A stretch of 64,000 nucleotides of DNA from Microglena sp. YARC (Eukaryota; Chlorophyta; Chlorophyceae; Chlamydomonadales; Chlamydomonadaceae), in the NCBI GenBank assembly GCA_022414725.1, contig CM039464.1, positions 24,623,529-24,687,528 on the forward strand. Reading direction: 5' to 3'. Below the pieces are notes generated by a model. The model had not been told where the DNA came from. It did not search any database and was given only the letters and a program-made list of their open reading frames with translations. The position numbers and the translations under genes were made by a program. Shown one piece after another: positions 1 through 12,503 of this stretch (the stretch's first letter is position 1; each line of letters starts with the position of its first letter).

Positions 1-198
1 TACTGCCATGGCTGAATGGGTGGGAAGCACTGGTATGGCTGTGTGCATGGGACGGGAAGAAAGCACGCGAATCATATGTGTGAGCAACACACCTGGCGTA
101 CCCCATTCATGGTTCACAATATCCAGCAACCTCGTTCAAATGAGCAATCGTCGCAGTAACATCAAGCATTGCTTTTGCGTTGAACTTAGTGGGTTGCA

Positions 199-908
199 AG
201 GGTAGGGCACTCCCATGGCTGTGTAGGGGGGTAGGGCACTCCTATGGCTGTGTAGGGGTGGTAGGGCACTCCCATGGCTGTGTAGGGGGGTAGGGCACTG
301 CCATGGCTGTGTAGGGGTGGTAGGGCACTCCTATGGCTGTGTAGGGGGGGTAGGGCACTCTCATGGCTGTGTAGGGGGGTAGGGCACTGCCATGGCTGTG
401 TAGGGGTGGTAGGGCACTGCCATGGCTGTGTAGGGGTGATAGAGCACTCCCATGGCTGTGAATGGGTGGTAGGGCACGGCCATGGGTGTGTAGGGGTGGT
501 AGGGCACTCCCATGGCTGTGTAGGGGTGGTAGGGCACTGCCATGGCTGTGTAGGGGTGGTAGAGCACTCCCATGGCTGTGAATGGGTGGTAGGGCACTGC
601 CATGGGTGTGTAGGGGTGGTAGGGCACTCCCATGGCTGTGAATGGGTGGTAGGGCACTGCCATGGGTGTGTAGGGGTGATAGGGCACTGCCATGTCTGGG
701 AATGGGTTGTAGGGCACTCCCATGGCTGTGGAGGGGTGATAGGGCACTGCCATGGCTGTGAATAGGCGGTAGGGCACCCCCATGGCTGTGTAGGGGTGAT
801 AGGGCACTGCCATGGCTGAAAATAGGCGGTAGGGCACCCCCATGGCTGTGTAGGGGTGATAGGGCACTGCCATGGCTGTGAATAGGTGGTAGGGCACTCA
901 GATGGCTG
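199..908. repeat. 30-bp minisatellite array
   Basis: About 24 tandem copies of a 29-30 bp unit containing GGGCACTCCCATGGCTGTG, with variants in the spacer (TAGGGG, AATGGG, AATAGG). Because the unit is close to a multiple of three, several frames are open on both strands; these are not counted as genes. The reverse complement of the unit resembles the Pro/Tyr-encoding arrays at 22240-23040, 42598-42780 and 47850-48030, so it is probably an inverted relative of them. Confidence 0.93.
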
Positions 909-1001
909 TGTTAGTTAAGTCACAATTCCTGGTGGATAAATCCATTGCATGACTCGATTATTGTGGCCATTTAGGTACCGTACTGAACTGATTTTCCCGG
1001 T

Positions 1002-1583
1002 TGTCAGATATACCGAGGATGGGTAACAGAAATACACGCCGCAGTGCGACTCATCCACAAGGCCATTTGCACCGGAGCCCTGGGATCCCGCAGAATGATC
1101 ATGGACGCTGGCAAGGAAGAGGACCTCCCCAGGGGGGTCCTGGGCAAACGTCTCCCTGATTGGTTACGCCCCTCCACTATTACTGTAGCGGACTGGAAGA
1201 GAATGAGACCTGATCTTGCCGTCCTACCTGACATAGACTCTCCTACCTGTATGTCTGATAAAGAACTCTGGGTTCTTGAGCTTGGATACTGCTCTGATAC
1301 CAACCATGCTACTAAGTTTATCACTAAACACGCCCAGCATGTTGAATTAGTAAATGGCCTCAGATCGGCTGGATACCTTGTTCACTATGAAGTTATCACC
1401 GTTGGAACAACTGGTACTATTCCAACCTCTTTTTTGACTTCTATGACCACTCTTGGACTTCAGAGATCATGTGCCCTCAAACTGGCGGACACAGTCCACT
1501 CCCACACCATCACTAGCTTTCAGAGTATTTTACAGTGCAGACGCTTTATGGAAGCACACCCCGGGTCGATACCCGGGGACTAG
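1002..1583 (+). pseudogene. LINE 3'-end fragment: C-terminal nuclease-like domain
   Basis: An open frame runs from before position 1010 to a TAG at 1581-1583; the GTG at 1044 is not a true start. It encodes RPDLAVLPD, then VLELGYCSDTN, then a K-x-AQH-x2-L-x4-R-x-AGY helix. The same order (RPDI, ELTYTWD, K-x-AQH, AGW) appears in the C-termini of the LINE copies near 11857-12300 (minus) and 19911-20400 (plus). Many non-LTR retrotransposons carry a PD-(D/E)XK-like domain here; PD and LEL would be the partial motif, but the catalytic lysine is not obvious. No RT domain lies upstream, so this is a 5'-truncated insertion. The following 300 bp look like its 3' UTR. Confidence 0.6.
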
Positions 1584-2951
1584 CACACAGATCGTCCCCC
1601 CTCTCAGGTTTTGTCTTACCAGCTGTATTGTGTCGGTGCTTCCCAACCGGGGTGAAAAACCCCCGTATTAATAAGCTGCACTGGCATGATGTGGCTACGG
1701 TGCCTGCCGGTCAGGCATCGGTGGTAATTCTTTTTACTGAGATGGTCCTACGGTGACTATAGCTAGCTCCGGCTTACGCTATGGTGTCCTTAACTTCACG
1801 TCCTGTGAGTAACGGTTCAACACAGATGTAACAATTTCAATTTCAATTTAACAGAAATACCCAAGCTGGTCGGTACGAATGTGGATAGTTAATAATCATA
1901 GATGCAGTGAAATACCCAACGCCCGAAGCTGTTGTACACTAATATGTAATAACCAACCTGATTCCCCAAATTCCGAGGCTGTTTTACAAAAATACTTGAA
2001 CTTGGTTGCTGGTCTCCAGCATTATATATCTCCGATCTGCAAGGCTGATGGCTGTCTTCGGCAATTTAATTACTGTAAATACTACGGGTATAAAAAGAAC
2101 CCTGGGATGATGAAAGACCTATCGGGGATGTGTCGCAGAAATACCTGCCTGTGTCTTTTGGGCTCTGACTTTGTGGCTGTGTATTTGTAGCCAACCTCAA
2201 TTGTTGCTGTGGCTGCTCAGAAAAATAGCAGCACCTGTTTCTTATTATGACTGGGCTGAATATGATAGACCACATCTGAGCTGGCGTTTCCCAGGCGCGC
2301 GAGATGGACAGCCTTGGAAACCGGAACTCTCGTTCAGGTATCCAAGGCTCTTTCTGAGTTTCTGCCTACAGTATTTTGCTGTGTCATTTGTGTATGCTAA
2401 CACTCTCTTGCACTGCTCTTTGATCAACTACTTCAAGCCTGTTTACGATATATATTCATGCCAAAGTTTTTTTAACGGAGACACACCTCAATCATTAACA
2501 AGATTGCCTACTATCCAGATTCAGGTCTATCCTGGGCTTTTGCGCTCACTAGTTTTGTTTCTAATCTGAAAGTTTTTTTTTCAAGCTTTGTGGTTTTAGG
2601 CCTCCTCTAGGAACAGCTTTTTTAGCTTTTTAGGGCTATGTAAGGCAAACAAAAAATATTTTTTAAAAATGATAATTTGGGCCCAAACGGGGTCAAAAGT
2701 AGCGATCGCTATATAAAAAGCGAGGGAAATATCCCTGGCGCTCACCTGTATAGCCCTTGAGCCACATTTGTGAAATTGCACTTCTGCCACCAATCCAAAG
2801 TGTTTCTTCACATGTTTGTTTTGTCCACCGTGTGTTATTGTGTATCTGGTGATTGTGAAGAAAGATTGTAAACAACATCGACACACTCTCTTGGCTCATA
2901 TATGATTGTTACATGATTGATCTGACAACTCTGGGCTGCTAACCTCTTTCA
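1584..2951. other. No recognisable gene; probable LINE 3' UTR then unique sequence
   Basis: The first 300 bases continue from the LINE fragment and end near a short run of repeated CAATTT. After that I see only short open frames with no domain, coding bias or repeat partner elsewhere in the window. Confidence 0.5.
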
Positions 2952-3070
2952 TTGGTCGGCCCGTAGGGAGCTGACCTATGCGATGGGAACTGAGAATTTG
3001 GTCGACATGTTGGTTAATTAACCGACACAGTCGACAATGGTCGAAATTTCCAGAAAAAGCGGTTGGCAAA
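2952..3070 (+). repeat. Partial copy, TTGGTCGGCC repeat family (5' end)
   Basis: Begins TTGGTCGGCC and continues with a diverged GACCTATGCGAT block, like the 5' ends at 3664, 27472 and 28676. The rest of the element is missing or too diverged to align by eye. Confidence 0.6.
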
Positions 3071-3663
3071 TGAGATTGTTGTGATATTATTGGTCATATT
3101 CCAGCCTGGAACTAATAGCACCAGCTATGAAAGTGCAACCTATATAAAAAAGTGCAACATGAGTAGGCTTCGGGTTTAGGGCTCACGTCGAACACAATTA
3201 GCCCTAATAGGGCTATTAGCTAAATTAGCCCTAATAGTGCACAGCTAATTTAGCTAAACTTAACCAAAACAACCCAGAAAAAGTGCCAAGTGTGTAAGAG
3301 AGTGTTGTTATGCATCCTACTGACCTGTGTGGCAATTGTGTATGATCTGACCGTCATGAGTTCATGATGAAGTAGCTGGTTACATGAGTATGACGGGCCG
3401 TATCCAGGAGAAATGTGGGAGGGGGGCGGGGGGCTTCGGCGGGCTCGTCATCCTCTCCTTCTCATTCAGAATCATACATTCTTAACTAAGACTTATGCGA
3501 GCCCTGGTGTGCATTGATGGCATTGCCTGCTTCCCAATATATCAAGTCATCAAGGTTTAGTCACCCACACCCACATGTACTACCCAGCTACTATTTGACC
3601 TTGGTTACATGGCTCTAGTAGTCCATTCAGCAATTTTGCTGCAGGGTTGTTCAGGGGGACCAG
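3071..3663. other. No gene seen; AT-rich with small inverted repeats
   Basis: Contains a cluster of TTAGCCCTAATA motifs in both orientations near 3190-3260 and a short G-run near 3420-3432. No open frame with recognisable content. Confidence 0.4.
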
Positions 3664-4128
3664 TTGGTCGGCCCGAAGGCAGCCAGACCTATGCATCGAC
3701 ACCACAATACGGTTGTTCAAAATGGCGAAACCACCAGGAGTTGCCGAAACCACCAGTCATAAGTTGGCCTGTAATGCAATGTATAGCGACAATACCGATC
3801 ATACCGAATTTCCCTGCTTCTCTTCAGGTATCCCTGTAGCCCCCCCCCTGTATCCGGGACCCGGTTGACTGGAAGCGGCCTCTACACCTTTTACCCATCG
3901 CCGTCTCATTACTTTATTTCCCTCACGCAGAACGTTCCTTCATATATTGCAATCCAACTCAGCACCCATCATCGCTACCCGTGTACTACGACCCTTCTTA
4001 GCCAGAACTGAATGCATACAATAGCTAATCGCCCCCGTTACTACAACCTAATAGTCCAACTCTCCCGGTACGACGCACAAGCCCTAGGGCCGACCTCCAG
4101 GGGACCCACCTGGGCATCCTACTATTTC
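3664..4128 (+). repeat. TTGGTCGGCC-family retroposon-like repeat
   Basis: Starts TTGGTCGGCC with an AGACCTATGC block, and ends with GGGCCGACCTCCAGGGGACC followed by CCTACTATTT. These are the same terminal blocks as in the copies at 27472-28182 and 28676-35844. The centre is diverged and shorter (465 bp against about 710). No coding capacity seen. Confidence 0.7.
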
Positions 4129-4189
4129 CAAATCTGCTAGAAGTGGAAGTGGTACCAGCATTGGACAAGGTCATATATAGAGGCTAGTG

Positions 4190-4500
4190 GCTGGAGCACT
4201 GGTGTTGTAGAAGTGGAAGAGGCACGTGTACTGGCCAGGGCCATATGGGGCAGTGGCTGGAGCACTGGTGTTGTAGAAGTGGAAGAGGCACGTGTACTGG
4301 CCAGGGCCATATGGGGCAGTGGCTGGAGGACTGGTGTTGTAGAAGTGGAAGAGGCACGTGTACTGGCCAGGGCCATATGGGGCAGTGGCTGGAGCACTGG
4401 TGTTGTAGAAGTGGAAGAGGCACGTGTACTGGCCAGGGCCATATGGGGCAGTGGCTGGAGCACTGGTGTTGTAGAAGTGGAAGGGGCACCCGTATTGCCC
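4190..4500. repeat. 66-bp minisatellite
   Basis: About 4.7 copies of a 66-bp unit centred on GAGGCACGTGTACTGGCCAG. The unit is a multiple of three, so frames stay open on both strands (22-residue repeat). It lies just beyond the 3' end of the coiled-coil frame on the minus strand, but a shift of frame separates the two. Confidence 0.9.
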
Positions 4501-4506
4501 GGGGGA

Positions 4507-7500
4507 TCATGCATAGGGACGTGGCTGGAGAACTGCATGTTCAACATTATCATGCAGCTCCTGCATCTCTTGCATTTCCTTCTGGAGCCCTAGACGATTC
4601 AAAAGCTCCTCCAGAAAATTCACAGACTATGCCTGCACTTCACCAGCCTCGTGCACCCGTTGCTCATACTGCTGCTTCTGTATCTCTAGCATTTTCATCC
4701 GGCAGTTTAGACGGTTCAAAATCTGCTCTAGAGCAGTTTCCGCCTTTGTCTGCTCCTCACCAGCCTCTTGCATCACTAGTTGTTGCTCCTGCTGCAGCAA
4801 CTCCCGCAGCTTCTGATCAATTACCTCCAACTGCTCAAAGAGCTCCGGTATCTCTTGCTGCCTGCACTGCTGCTCCAGCTGCTGCCGTTCTGTCTTCCAT
4901 CCCAGTTCTCGGCTAAACTGATGAACCTGCCCATAATCATGCAGCTCCACACGCACCCCCTCCTTCTGCAGCTTCTCCTGCCCCCTCAGCTTCTGCCGCT
5001 CCTCCATCTCTTGCATGTCCTTCTCGAGCTCTAGATCATTCAAAAGCTCCTCTAGAAATTTTTGCCTCTGCTTCTACCTCTGCTTCTGCCGCTCCTGCAT
5101 CTCTTATATGTCCTTCTGGCGGTCTAGATGACTCAAAAGCTGCTCTGGAGGATCCACCGCCTTTGTCTGCTCCTCACCAGCCTCTTGCATCTCTAGTTGT
5201 TGCTCCTGCTGCAGCCGCTCCTGATTGATTCCCTTCTGCTGCATACTCTGATTGAGTACCTCAAACTGCCTATGGAGCTCATGCATCTTTTGCTGGAAGC
5301 ACTGCTGATCCTGCTGCTCCCGCTCTGTAATCCATCTCAGTTCTCGCCTTAACTGACGAACCCGCCCATAATCATGCAGCTCCACACGCCCCCTCTCCTT
5401 CTGCAGCTTCTCATGCTCCCTCTGCATCTGCACCGCCTGCACCTCCCTTTCCGTCATATGCTTTTGCTTCTCCCTTTGCTCCTGCTGCTCATTCAGCTCC
5501 CACACCTCCCGCGCCTCCCTTTCCGTTTGTTCCTTCTGCAGCTTCTGCTGCACCCTCTGCTCCTGCACCTCCTGCGCCTCCCTTTCCGTTTGTTGCTTCT
5601 GCAGCTTCTGCTGCTCCCTCTGCTCCTGCGCCTCCCTTTCCGTTTGTTCCTTCTGCAGCTTCTGCTGCTCCCTCTGCTCCTGCACTTCTTGCGCCTCCCT
5701 TTCTGTTTGTTGCTTCTGCAGCTTCTGCTGCTCCCTCTGCCCCTGCACCTTCTGCAGCCCCCTTTCTGCCATAAGCTTTTCCTGTCCCCTATGCTGCTGC
5801 TGCTGCTGCTCATGCTGCTCCCACACCTCCTGCAGCTCCCTTTCCAATCGTTGCTTCTGCAGCTTCTGCTGCTCCCTTTCCTTCACATACTTCTGCTGCT
5901 CATGCAGCTCCCACACCTCCCGTGCCTCCCTTTCCTTTTGCTCCTTCTGCAGCTCCTTCCGCTTATGCTGCTCCTTCATATCTGTAAGGCATCTTCCCTT
6001 TTGCAGCTTCTGCAGCTCCCTCTGCTGCTGCTGCTGCTCATACAGCTCCCACACCTCCTGCAGCTCTCTTTCCAATCGTTGCTTCTGCAGCTTCTGCTGC
6101 TTCCTTTCCGGCAGATGCTTCTGCTGCTCATGCAGCTCCCGTGCCTCCCTTTCCTTTTGCTCCTTCTGCAGCTCCCTCAGCTTATGCTGCTCCTTCATAT
6201 CTGTAAGGTCTCTTTCCTTCTGCAGCTTCTGCAGCTCCCTTTGCTGCTGCTGCTGCTCATGCAGCTCCCTTTCCTTCAGCTGCTTCTGCTGCTCATGCAG
6301 CTTCCTTTCCTTCAGCTGCTCCCTCTGCTTTTGCTGCTCATGCAGCTCCTTAAGATCCCAGTCTTTCTTCTTCTTCTGCTGCTGCTGCTCCTTCAGCTCC
6401 CGTAGCCCCCTTTCCATATGCAGCCTCCGCTGCTCCCTTTGCTTCTGCAGCTCCTCCCTTTCCTTTTGTTGCTTCTGCAGCTCCCTCCGTTTCTGCTGCT
6501 CACGCAGCTTCTGCTGCACTTGCGCCTCCCTTTCCTTCTGCTTTTCCTTCTGCTCCTGTTCATGCAGAACCTCTGTCACCTTCTGAGTCATGCACTCCTG
6601 GTGCACCCCCTGCTTCTGTTGTTCCTGACGCTCCATTTGATGCTGCTGTCGCTTTTCCAGCTTCGTCAAAGCCTTCTGCTCCTCCTCCTCCTTTTCAAGC
6701 TTCTCCCCGGCCTCCTTCTTCTTCTTTTCCAGCTTCTGCCTTTGTTGGTCCTCTTTGATCAGCGGAACCTCTTGTTGTAGAAAGTGCTTGAACTCTTTCG
6801 CATTCGCTCCCTTTCCTGTAGGATTGGATGCAGCTGGCTTATTGATCAAGGCCTTCAGCATGCAAAACCTGTGCTCTTGAAGTGCTGACAGTTGCTCTCC
6901 ATGCATCAGACCTTCCAGCAGCACTACAATCTCCCTCTGCCTTTGCACCTGATCCTGCTCTGAAGGTGTTGACTCTGACAGCAACTTCAGATAAGAGGCG
7001 ATCTCCAATTGCTGCTGTATCTTGCTCGCATAAACGACCCATACTGGAAGTTGGCTGAACTGGGTCTGCAACACCTCAAGCACCAGCTCCTTGATGCCAC
7101 CCTTCCGCTCACGTAGCTGGTTGGTATACTCATGGCGCTCCCTGGACTTCTTTTTCTTCCGCCTTCCACTCAGAGCCACTGCTTCCCCTGTCTCCTTCTC
7201 TTCCTTCTTTCTGTCAGACAGGAGCTTTACCAAAGTCTCCTTTTCCTGGGCCATGTGTTCCAGACAGTTATCATACACCTGCCTCAGCTGGTCGCCTTTG
7301 AGCTGCAACACCTGTTGCAGGTTTAGAAGCTCAAGACGGAGCTGTGAATGCATTGGCTCCTCCTCTCCGTCAAGTTGTTTCCTTTTTTTCTCTTCCCTCT
7401 GCCCTTGCTGCGGTGGCTGTGGATCACAAAGCAGCGGTGGAAATGAAGGCTTTGCTAGTAGCTGCTGTGGAGAAGAGGGCCGTAGAGATAAAGGCCGAGG

Positions 7501-9903
7501 AGGAGGCTGCTGTGGAGGCTTCTGCTCTGGAGATGGAGGCAGTGGGGGAGGCTGATGTCGAGGAAGCTGTTGAGAAGAAAGCTGCTCCTTCAGAGGCTGC
7601 TGTGAAGAAGGCTGCTGTGTAGACAGCTGCTGCTTCAGAGGCTGCTGTGCAGGACTAATCTGCTGTGCAGCGCCCAGATCAACAAAACGCTTCTCCATGA
7701 GACGCTGCTCTACAGGAGTCTGAAGATCTTTGCACTGCTGTACAATACTCGTATACAGACGACGCTGCAATTCAGGCTGTGCATTAGCCAACTGGTCAAA
7801 CCGCATTTGCTTGTTGTATTGCAAGTCTCGCGTCTGCTTAGGACTCTTTACCCGAGCGAACAGACCCATAACATGCTGCTTCAAGAAAAACTTTTGCGCA
7901 TCGTTGAATGCATCCAAGCACGGTGCATGCTCCTCCTCCAGAAGACGGGCCTCTTCAGGACTCGGCTGTGGAGGAGTCGGCCGTGGATTGGGAAGCTGCT
8001 GTGGAGGAGTCGGCTGTGGATGGGGAAGCTGCTGTGGAGGAGTCGGCTGTGGATGGAGAAGCTGCTGTGAAGGAGTCGGCTGTGGATGGGGAAGCTGCTG
8101 TGGAGAGGTTGGCTGTGGATGGGGAAGCTGCTGTGGAGGAGTCGGCTGTGGATGGGGAAGCTGCTGTGGAGGAGTCGGCTGTGTATGGGGAAGCTGCTGT
8201 GGAGGAGTCGGCTGTGGATGGGAAAGCTGCTGCGGAGGAGTCGGCTGTGGATGGGGAAGATGCTGTGGATGAGGGAGCTGCTGCGGAGGAGGCCTCTCGG
8301 TGCTAAGAATCTGATCCAGGGCACCCCAAGCTATTGAGGCAAGCTCTATATTGCTATCAGCCTCAGACCTCTGAGGAAGAGACCTTGTGTCGGCCTTGGG
8401 TTTGGAACCACCTACGAGTGAGCGTGCCACAGTAGACATTCGCTTGTTGCACCATCCTCCTAGTGCATGCAGAAACGTAGGCTGCTTTAGGCGCTGGAAT
8501 TTAGGCCCAATGCTGACAAGGTGAGCTGGCTCACCTGCGCAGCCTGTAGCACTGCCACAGCCCGCAGCCTGGCGAGCAGCTTCAAAGCATGCTTCATCTT
8601 CAAGGCTGGTGAAGTGCCCGGGGTATATTTTCTTAGCGAAGTCCTACATGGACTTGGCATAGGTGTGCACAGCATTGGCAGTGACGAAGTCTGCATGAAA
8701 CGCTTTCGTGACACCCTCAACACCAGCTGAAAGAAGCCTTTTCTCCTTCAGTGCATCAAGATGCACACTAGTGCAGTAGGTAGCCACCACCATGGCCTCG
8801 GCTGGGCCTACCTTGCCTTGGTTCAGACAAGCCTGGAGGATCCCAGAACAGGTGTCAGAAGCACATTGGACAGCCTCCGAGCTTGAAAGTCCATTGACCT
8901 CTACAACCTTCGTAGCTGCAAGGAGACAGCGACTCTTGCATTCAAGCGCCACATAAATGGCCTGTGACAATGCCTCTGCCTTCGGGATCATATCTAACTG
9001 CTTAGCAGCTCCATTGAAAGAACTAACCTCATCTTCAGTGACACCGGTGGGTGCTGCAGCATGACTGAAAGCCGTATACACAAGCTCAATGTTGATGACA
9101 TGGTCCTTGTCCATAGTACGCATCATGGGCCATTGCACATGGCCGCGTCCTCGCTTATAGCACTCACTTGTACTTGGCCCAGCACCATCTGCCTTGACTG
9201 CAGAAGTTTGTCCAGCATTGCTAGATTGGGGTTGCGCCCGTGGAGCAGGTGACTGGGAAGCACTCAGGGGGATCAGTTCCGCAAATCGATGCAAGATGTG
9301 TGCAGTAATTACTACGGCCCATGAAGAAGAGCATCCGCTGATGGTGCATGCCGCATTGTACGCCGCAGCAAGGGCTTCCTTGACCTTGGCATTGTCCTCA
9401 TGTAGAGGAGGGGAGGTAGGCTGCTGGTCCAAGGGGTCAGAGTCCTCTGTACTAAATATGATTCCTTCGCCCCGCCGATGAAGGTGATCTGGTAGTGATT
9501 CATATGCTGATATCCTAGCTGCCTTGCGCAACTTGCTGCAGACCTCGACACCTAAGATAGAGGCTAACTCCAGAATTAGGCGATAGTAAATCAGCCCAAT
9601 TTGTGTCGCCCCCTCAGCTCGGATGGTGGACTCACACTGCAGTGCAGTGAAAATCATTTTCACAGGACAGGACCCAACCCAGTCCAGGCCACAGCACGCT
9701 TGCTCATCCCCAGCTCCAGCTGGCGTGGGAAGCGCAATGCATAAATTTGCACTAGATGCTGGCATCAAGTTACTGTCGCACCTGCACATAGCAGAGCCAG
9801 AAGAAGAATGTGAGCGCAAGTTTGGACATGCTTGAATTTGAACTTTGTTACATGGTTCTAGCCAGCGATTTGGCTGCTCGCCGTCTTCAGCAGTACAAAT
9901 CAT
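4507..9903 (-). CDS. Long Gln-rich coiled-coil protein frame with in-frame TAG/TAA codons
   Basis: A single minus-strand frame runs from ATG 9903 to TGA 4507-4509. It is interrupted by TAG 8644-8646, TAA 5104-5106, TAG 5074-5076 and TAG 4627-4629. The N-terminal 419 residues are Ala/Cys-rich and unrecognised. Next come about 12 copies of an 11-residue Pro/Gln repeat (7970-8285), a helical segment, then several hundred residues of Q/K/E/R-rich coiled coil resembling trichohyalin in composition only. The C-terminal module (ELHDYG ... EEQTKA) is repeated after the 5104 stop. The first TAG could be spliced out: AAG|GTAGGC at 8812/8811 and ATGTAG|GAC at 8644/8643 bound a 168-nt, phase-0 candidate intron. 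An in-frame TGA lies 18 nt upstream of the chosen ATG. Function unknown. Confidence 0.6.
7970..8285. repeat. 33-bp coding minisatellite (Pro/Gln repeat)
   Basis: Units of about 33 bp containing GAAGCTGCTGTGGAGGAGTC encode an 11-residue PQQLPHPQPTP-type repeat in the minus-strand coiled-coil frame. There is no frame-breaking indel in about ten units. Confidence 0.85.
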
Positions 9904-10567
9904 ATAATTCAGCAGGTATCAGCATATTCAAATAACGGTGCTTCAAAAAACAAAAGCATTTGACAATTATACTAAGGCTGGTAGGTAATGGAATAGGACA
10001 CTGTGCAGCCTTGCTCAAGTACCTACAGTCCGGTACACACACGTGATCAGACTCTGAACTAGGCAGGGAGGGAGGTAGGTAATGAAATAAGACACTATGC
10101 CTTGTAGAAGGCTCAGAAATACCACCTCCTATGCAGCATGTGAAGGACTTGAGCTTCTGTTGTCGATTAGAAGGACTTTCTGTCTCACTACCTCCTCCAG
10201 ATAGCTCTAGGGGGGGCTCGCATCTAGGGGGGGCTCGCATCCGACCTTGTCATCATGTAACAAGACCGGCATGTTTCGACAGAAAATCGTCTTCATTTTC
10301 ACATTCGAGCAATTATTATTACACGCACCCGGGGTGCCTGAAAAGTTATTTTAATTGCGCCCTCCTGGTGCAGGCAAAAGCATACAGCTCTGCTTATGGG
10401 CGCACGCAAAGCATGTGGAAAATTCTGGGTGCTTGCCAGGCGTAACGATCAGGGAGTCAAGGGGCGCATGCAACAGCAGACACGTACAATCTGGAAGTGT
10501 GGATATGTGGTTTGGACATACAAGCAGAGGCTATCAGGTATTCAGGCATCTACAGAAATGGGTTATC
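9904..10567. other. Upstream of the coiled-coil frame; no other gene seen
   Basis: Would hold the promoter of the minus-strand gene at 9903 if that is real. The only visible structure is a tandem pair of GGGGGGGCTCGCATC at 10211-10242. Confidence 0.4.
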
Positions 10568-11790
10568 GTTGAGGAGGAGGGCTTTGTGTTGGGCGGTGAG
10601 AGAGGGAAGGTCGAGGTGATGGGCAGAGAGAGAGGCCTGGGTCAAAAGGGCATAAGAGGAAGGGGGGGGGGGTAGGGGATTGTCGGGTTGGGGACAAAAG
10701 AGGGACGTTAGGAGGGGGTTAGTGACGGTGGAGAGAGAGTGAAGGAGGGTGTCGCAGGCAGAAAAAAGCTCAAGGCTAATGGTGGTGCGAGTGGTGGTGA
10801 GTGCTGAAGGAGGGATAGGTTTTTTGAGTATGGGGTTGGGAGGTGGAAAGGGGTGTGCGATTGTGAGGGGGGTGAGGGCGGAAGCGGCATGGGGAGCAGG
10901 CGGGCCGGGGGGGAGCAAAGGAGGGGGAGGTGATCGGAGCCAGTGTGGTCGTGGGCGAGGATAGTGTACAGGGATGAAAGGTGAGTGTCAGTGTGGGAAA
11001 GAAGGGCACGGGAGATGAGGATGTCGTCGATGGTGGAAAGAGAGTTGGTACAGCAGCACGGGGGAAGTAAGTGCGGGGGGTTTTGGTGGTGGAGGAGTGG
11101 AGAGGAATGAGGGAGGAGGGATGGTCAGGGAGTAGGAGGGAGGCGAGGGGGCAGGGGGAAAAAGGAGAGATTGTGGTTGAAGTCTCCACCGATAATAAAG
11201 TAGTTATGGGAAGGGCAGAAGTTGTCAAAAAGAGGTGAGGAAAGTGAGGAGTGAGGAGGATAGAAGCGGATCATGGGGCCTGTAAATGGAAATGAGATGG
11301 AGGGTGTGGTGGGGGGGTAAAGGGGTGGTTATGTGAACGATGGAAGGGGAGAGGGATGGTGGGTTAGGTTGGTGGGTAGGAGAGGTTGGTGGGAGAAACG
11401 AGGTTCAAATGCTAAGCATGGTAAGCAATTAAGGAGGGGAGGAGGGAAGGAGGCAAGGAGGGAGTCAAGGGGTTAACCAGCAGGGGCTAACGAGGACTTT
11501 GATTCAGTGTTTCAGTGTTCTCTTGTCTGATACACTGCGACCTTTTGATCGCCTTTGTGTTCTCCTGAGCAACTGACTAAAACCGACTGACTAAGTTGCA
11601 GTCTCGTAGCAACACTCATGATCTGATCACCTCCAACCCCCCGACCACCTATAGCGGTTTTTACTTACCTCGTTTCTCTAGTCGTCTGATGCTTTACTAT
11701 CAATGTGCGCTTGGGGATGTCTGCTAGAACCTGCGCGCAATCAGGTGGGGGAGAGGGTTTCTCGTTAGGATAGGCATCGGGAAAGAGGAT
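10568..11790 (-). mobile_element. LINE copy 1, 5' part only
   Basis: Nearly the same sequence as 14936-16180 (offset about 4.37-4.39 kb, only scattered differences). It holds the 5' UTR (about 11440-11790) and the APE endonuclease region with the GGDFN and SDH blocks. It stops at 10568, where the other copy continues into RT. LINEs are normally truncated at the 5' end, so keeping the 5' end and losing the 3' end is odd. It lies head to tail, directly 3' of LINE copy 2. Confidence 0.8.
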
Positions 11791-12503
11791 TCCAAGAGAG
11801 ATTAGGGTAGGTAAGATCAAAGCAAAGATAGTGCCATAGGAGCCGAGGAGGATGGGTTAGTGGTAGATAACGCACCAGCCAGCAAGAGTGAGTTCCGATT
11901 GTAGTCTAGAGTGTTGGGCCTGCTTTCTGGTAAGATTGGAGGGGTACAGGGTATCCCAAGTATAGGTGAGTTCAATTATGTGGAGTGTGTGAGATGCTTG
12001 AAGGGAAGCAAGGGTCGAAGGAGAGACGACAGAGGAGTGCAAGGGGGCGTTGGTGGGGGAGAGGCCAGCAATGATGAAATATCAGGGCGGAGCTTAGCGA
12101 CGGGGGTACAAAAGCAGGGACCGGAGCAGGTGCAAGTCGTGGGGAAGAAGCCAGGGGGGAAAACGAGCGTGGGAAGCGCCAAGGGGTAGGTGGTGTTGGG
12201 AGGAAGCGTTTAAAAAAAAGTAGAATTGCCAAGAGAGCCACGATAAATAGCTTTGTGAGCGTGAGCGGTCGGATCACCATTGAGGAGGAGGGTGGGCTTG
12301 TTGAGGGCAAGTCTGGCGGCGTCGAGGGTGCGTGTGGTGGAGTCTAGGCGAGAAGTATGAAGGATGAGATCGGAAGAGATGAAGCATGGAGGTGGAGAAG
12401 GGTGGCCGAGGTGTGGGGGTGAGGTGGGTGCAAGGAGTTCAGAGAGTTGGGAGATGCCAAGGGATCAGAGGGGGGATAGGAGGGAATGCAGGGTCTCGGA
12501 TGG

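Noticed and set aside
361..897. 178-codon minus-strand frame and 119-codon plus-strand frame
   Set aside because: Both are read-throughs of the 30-bp minisatellite; several frames are open at once.
5374..6405. 343-codon plus-strand Leu-rich frame
   Set aside because: Antisense shadow of the Gln-rich coiled coil (CAG/CTG complement); no independent features.
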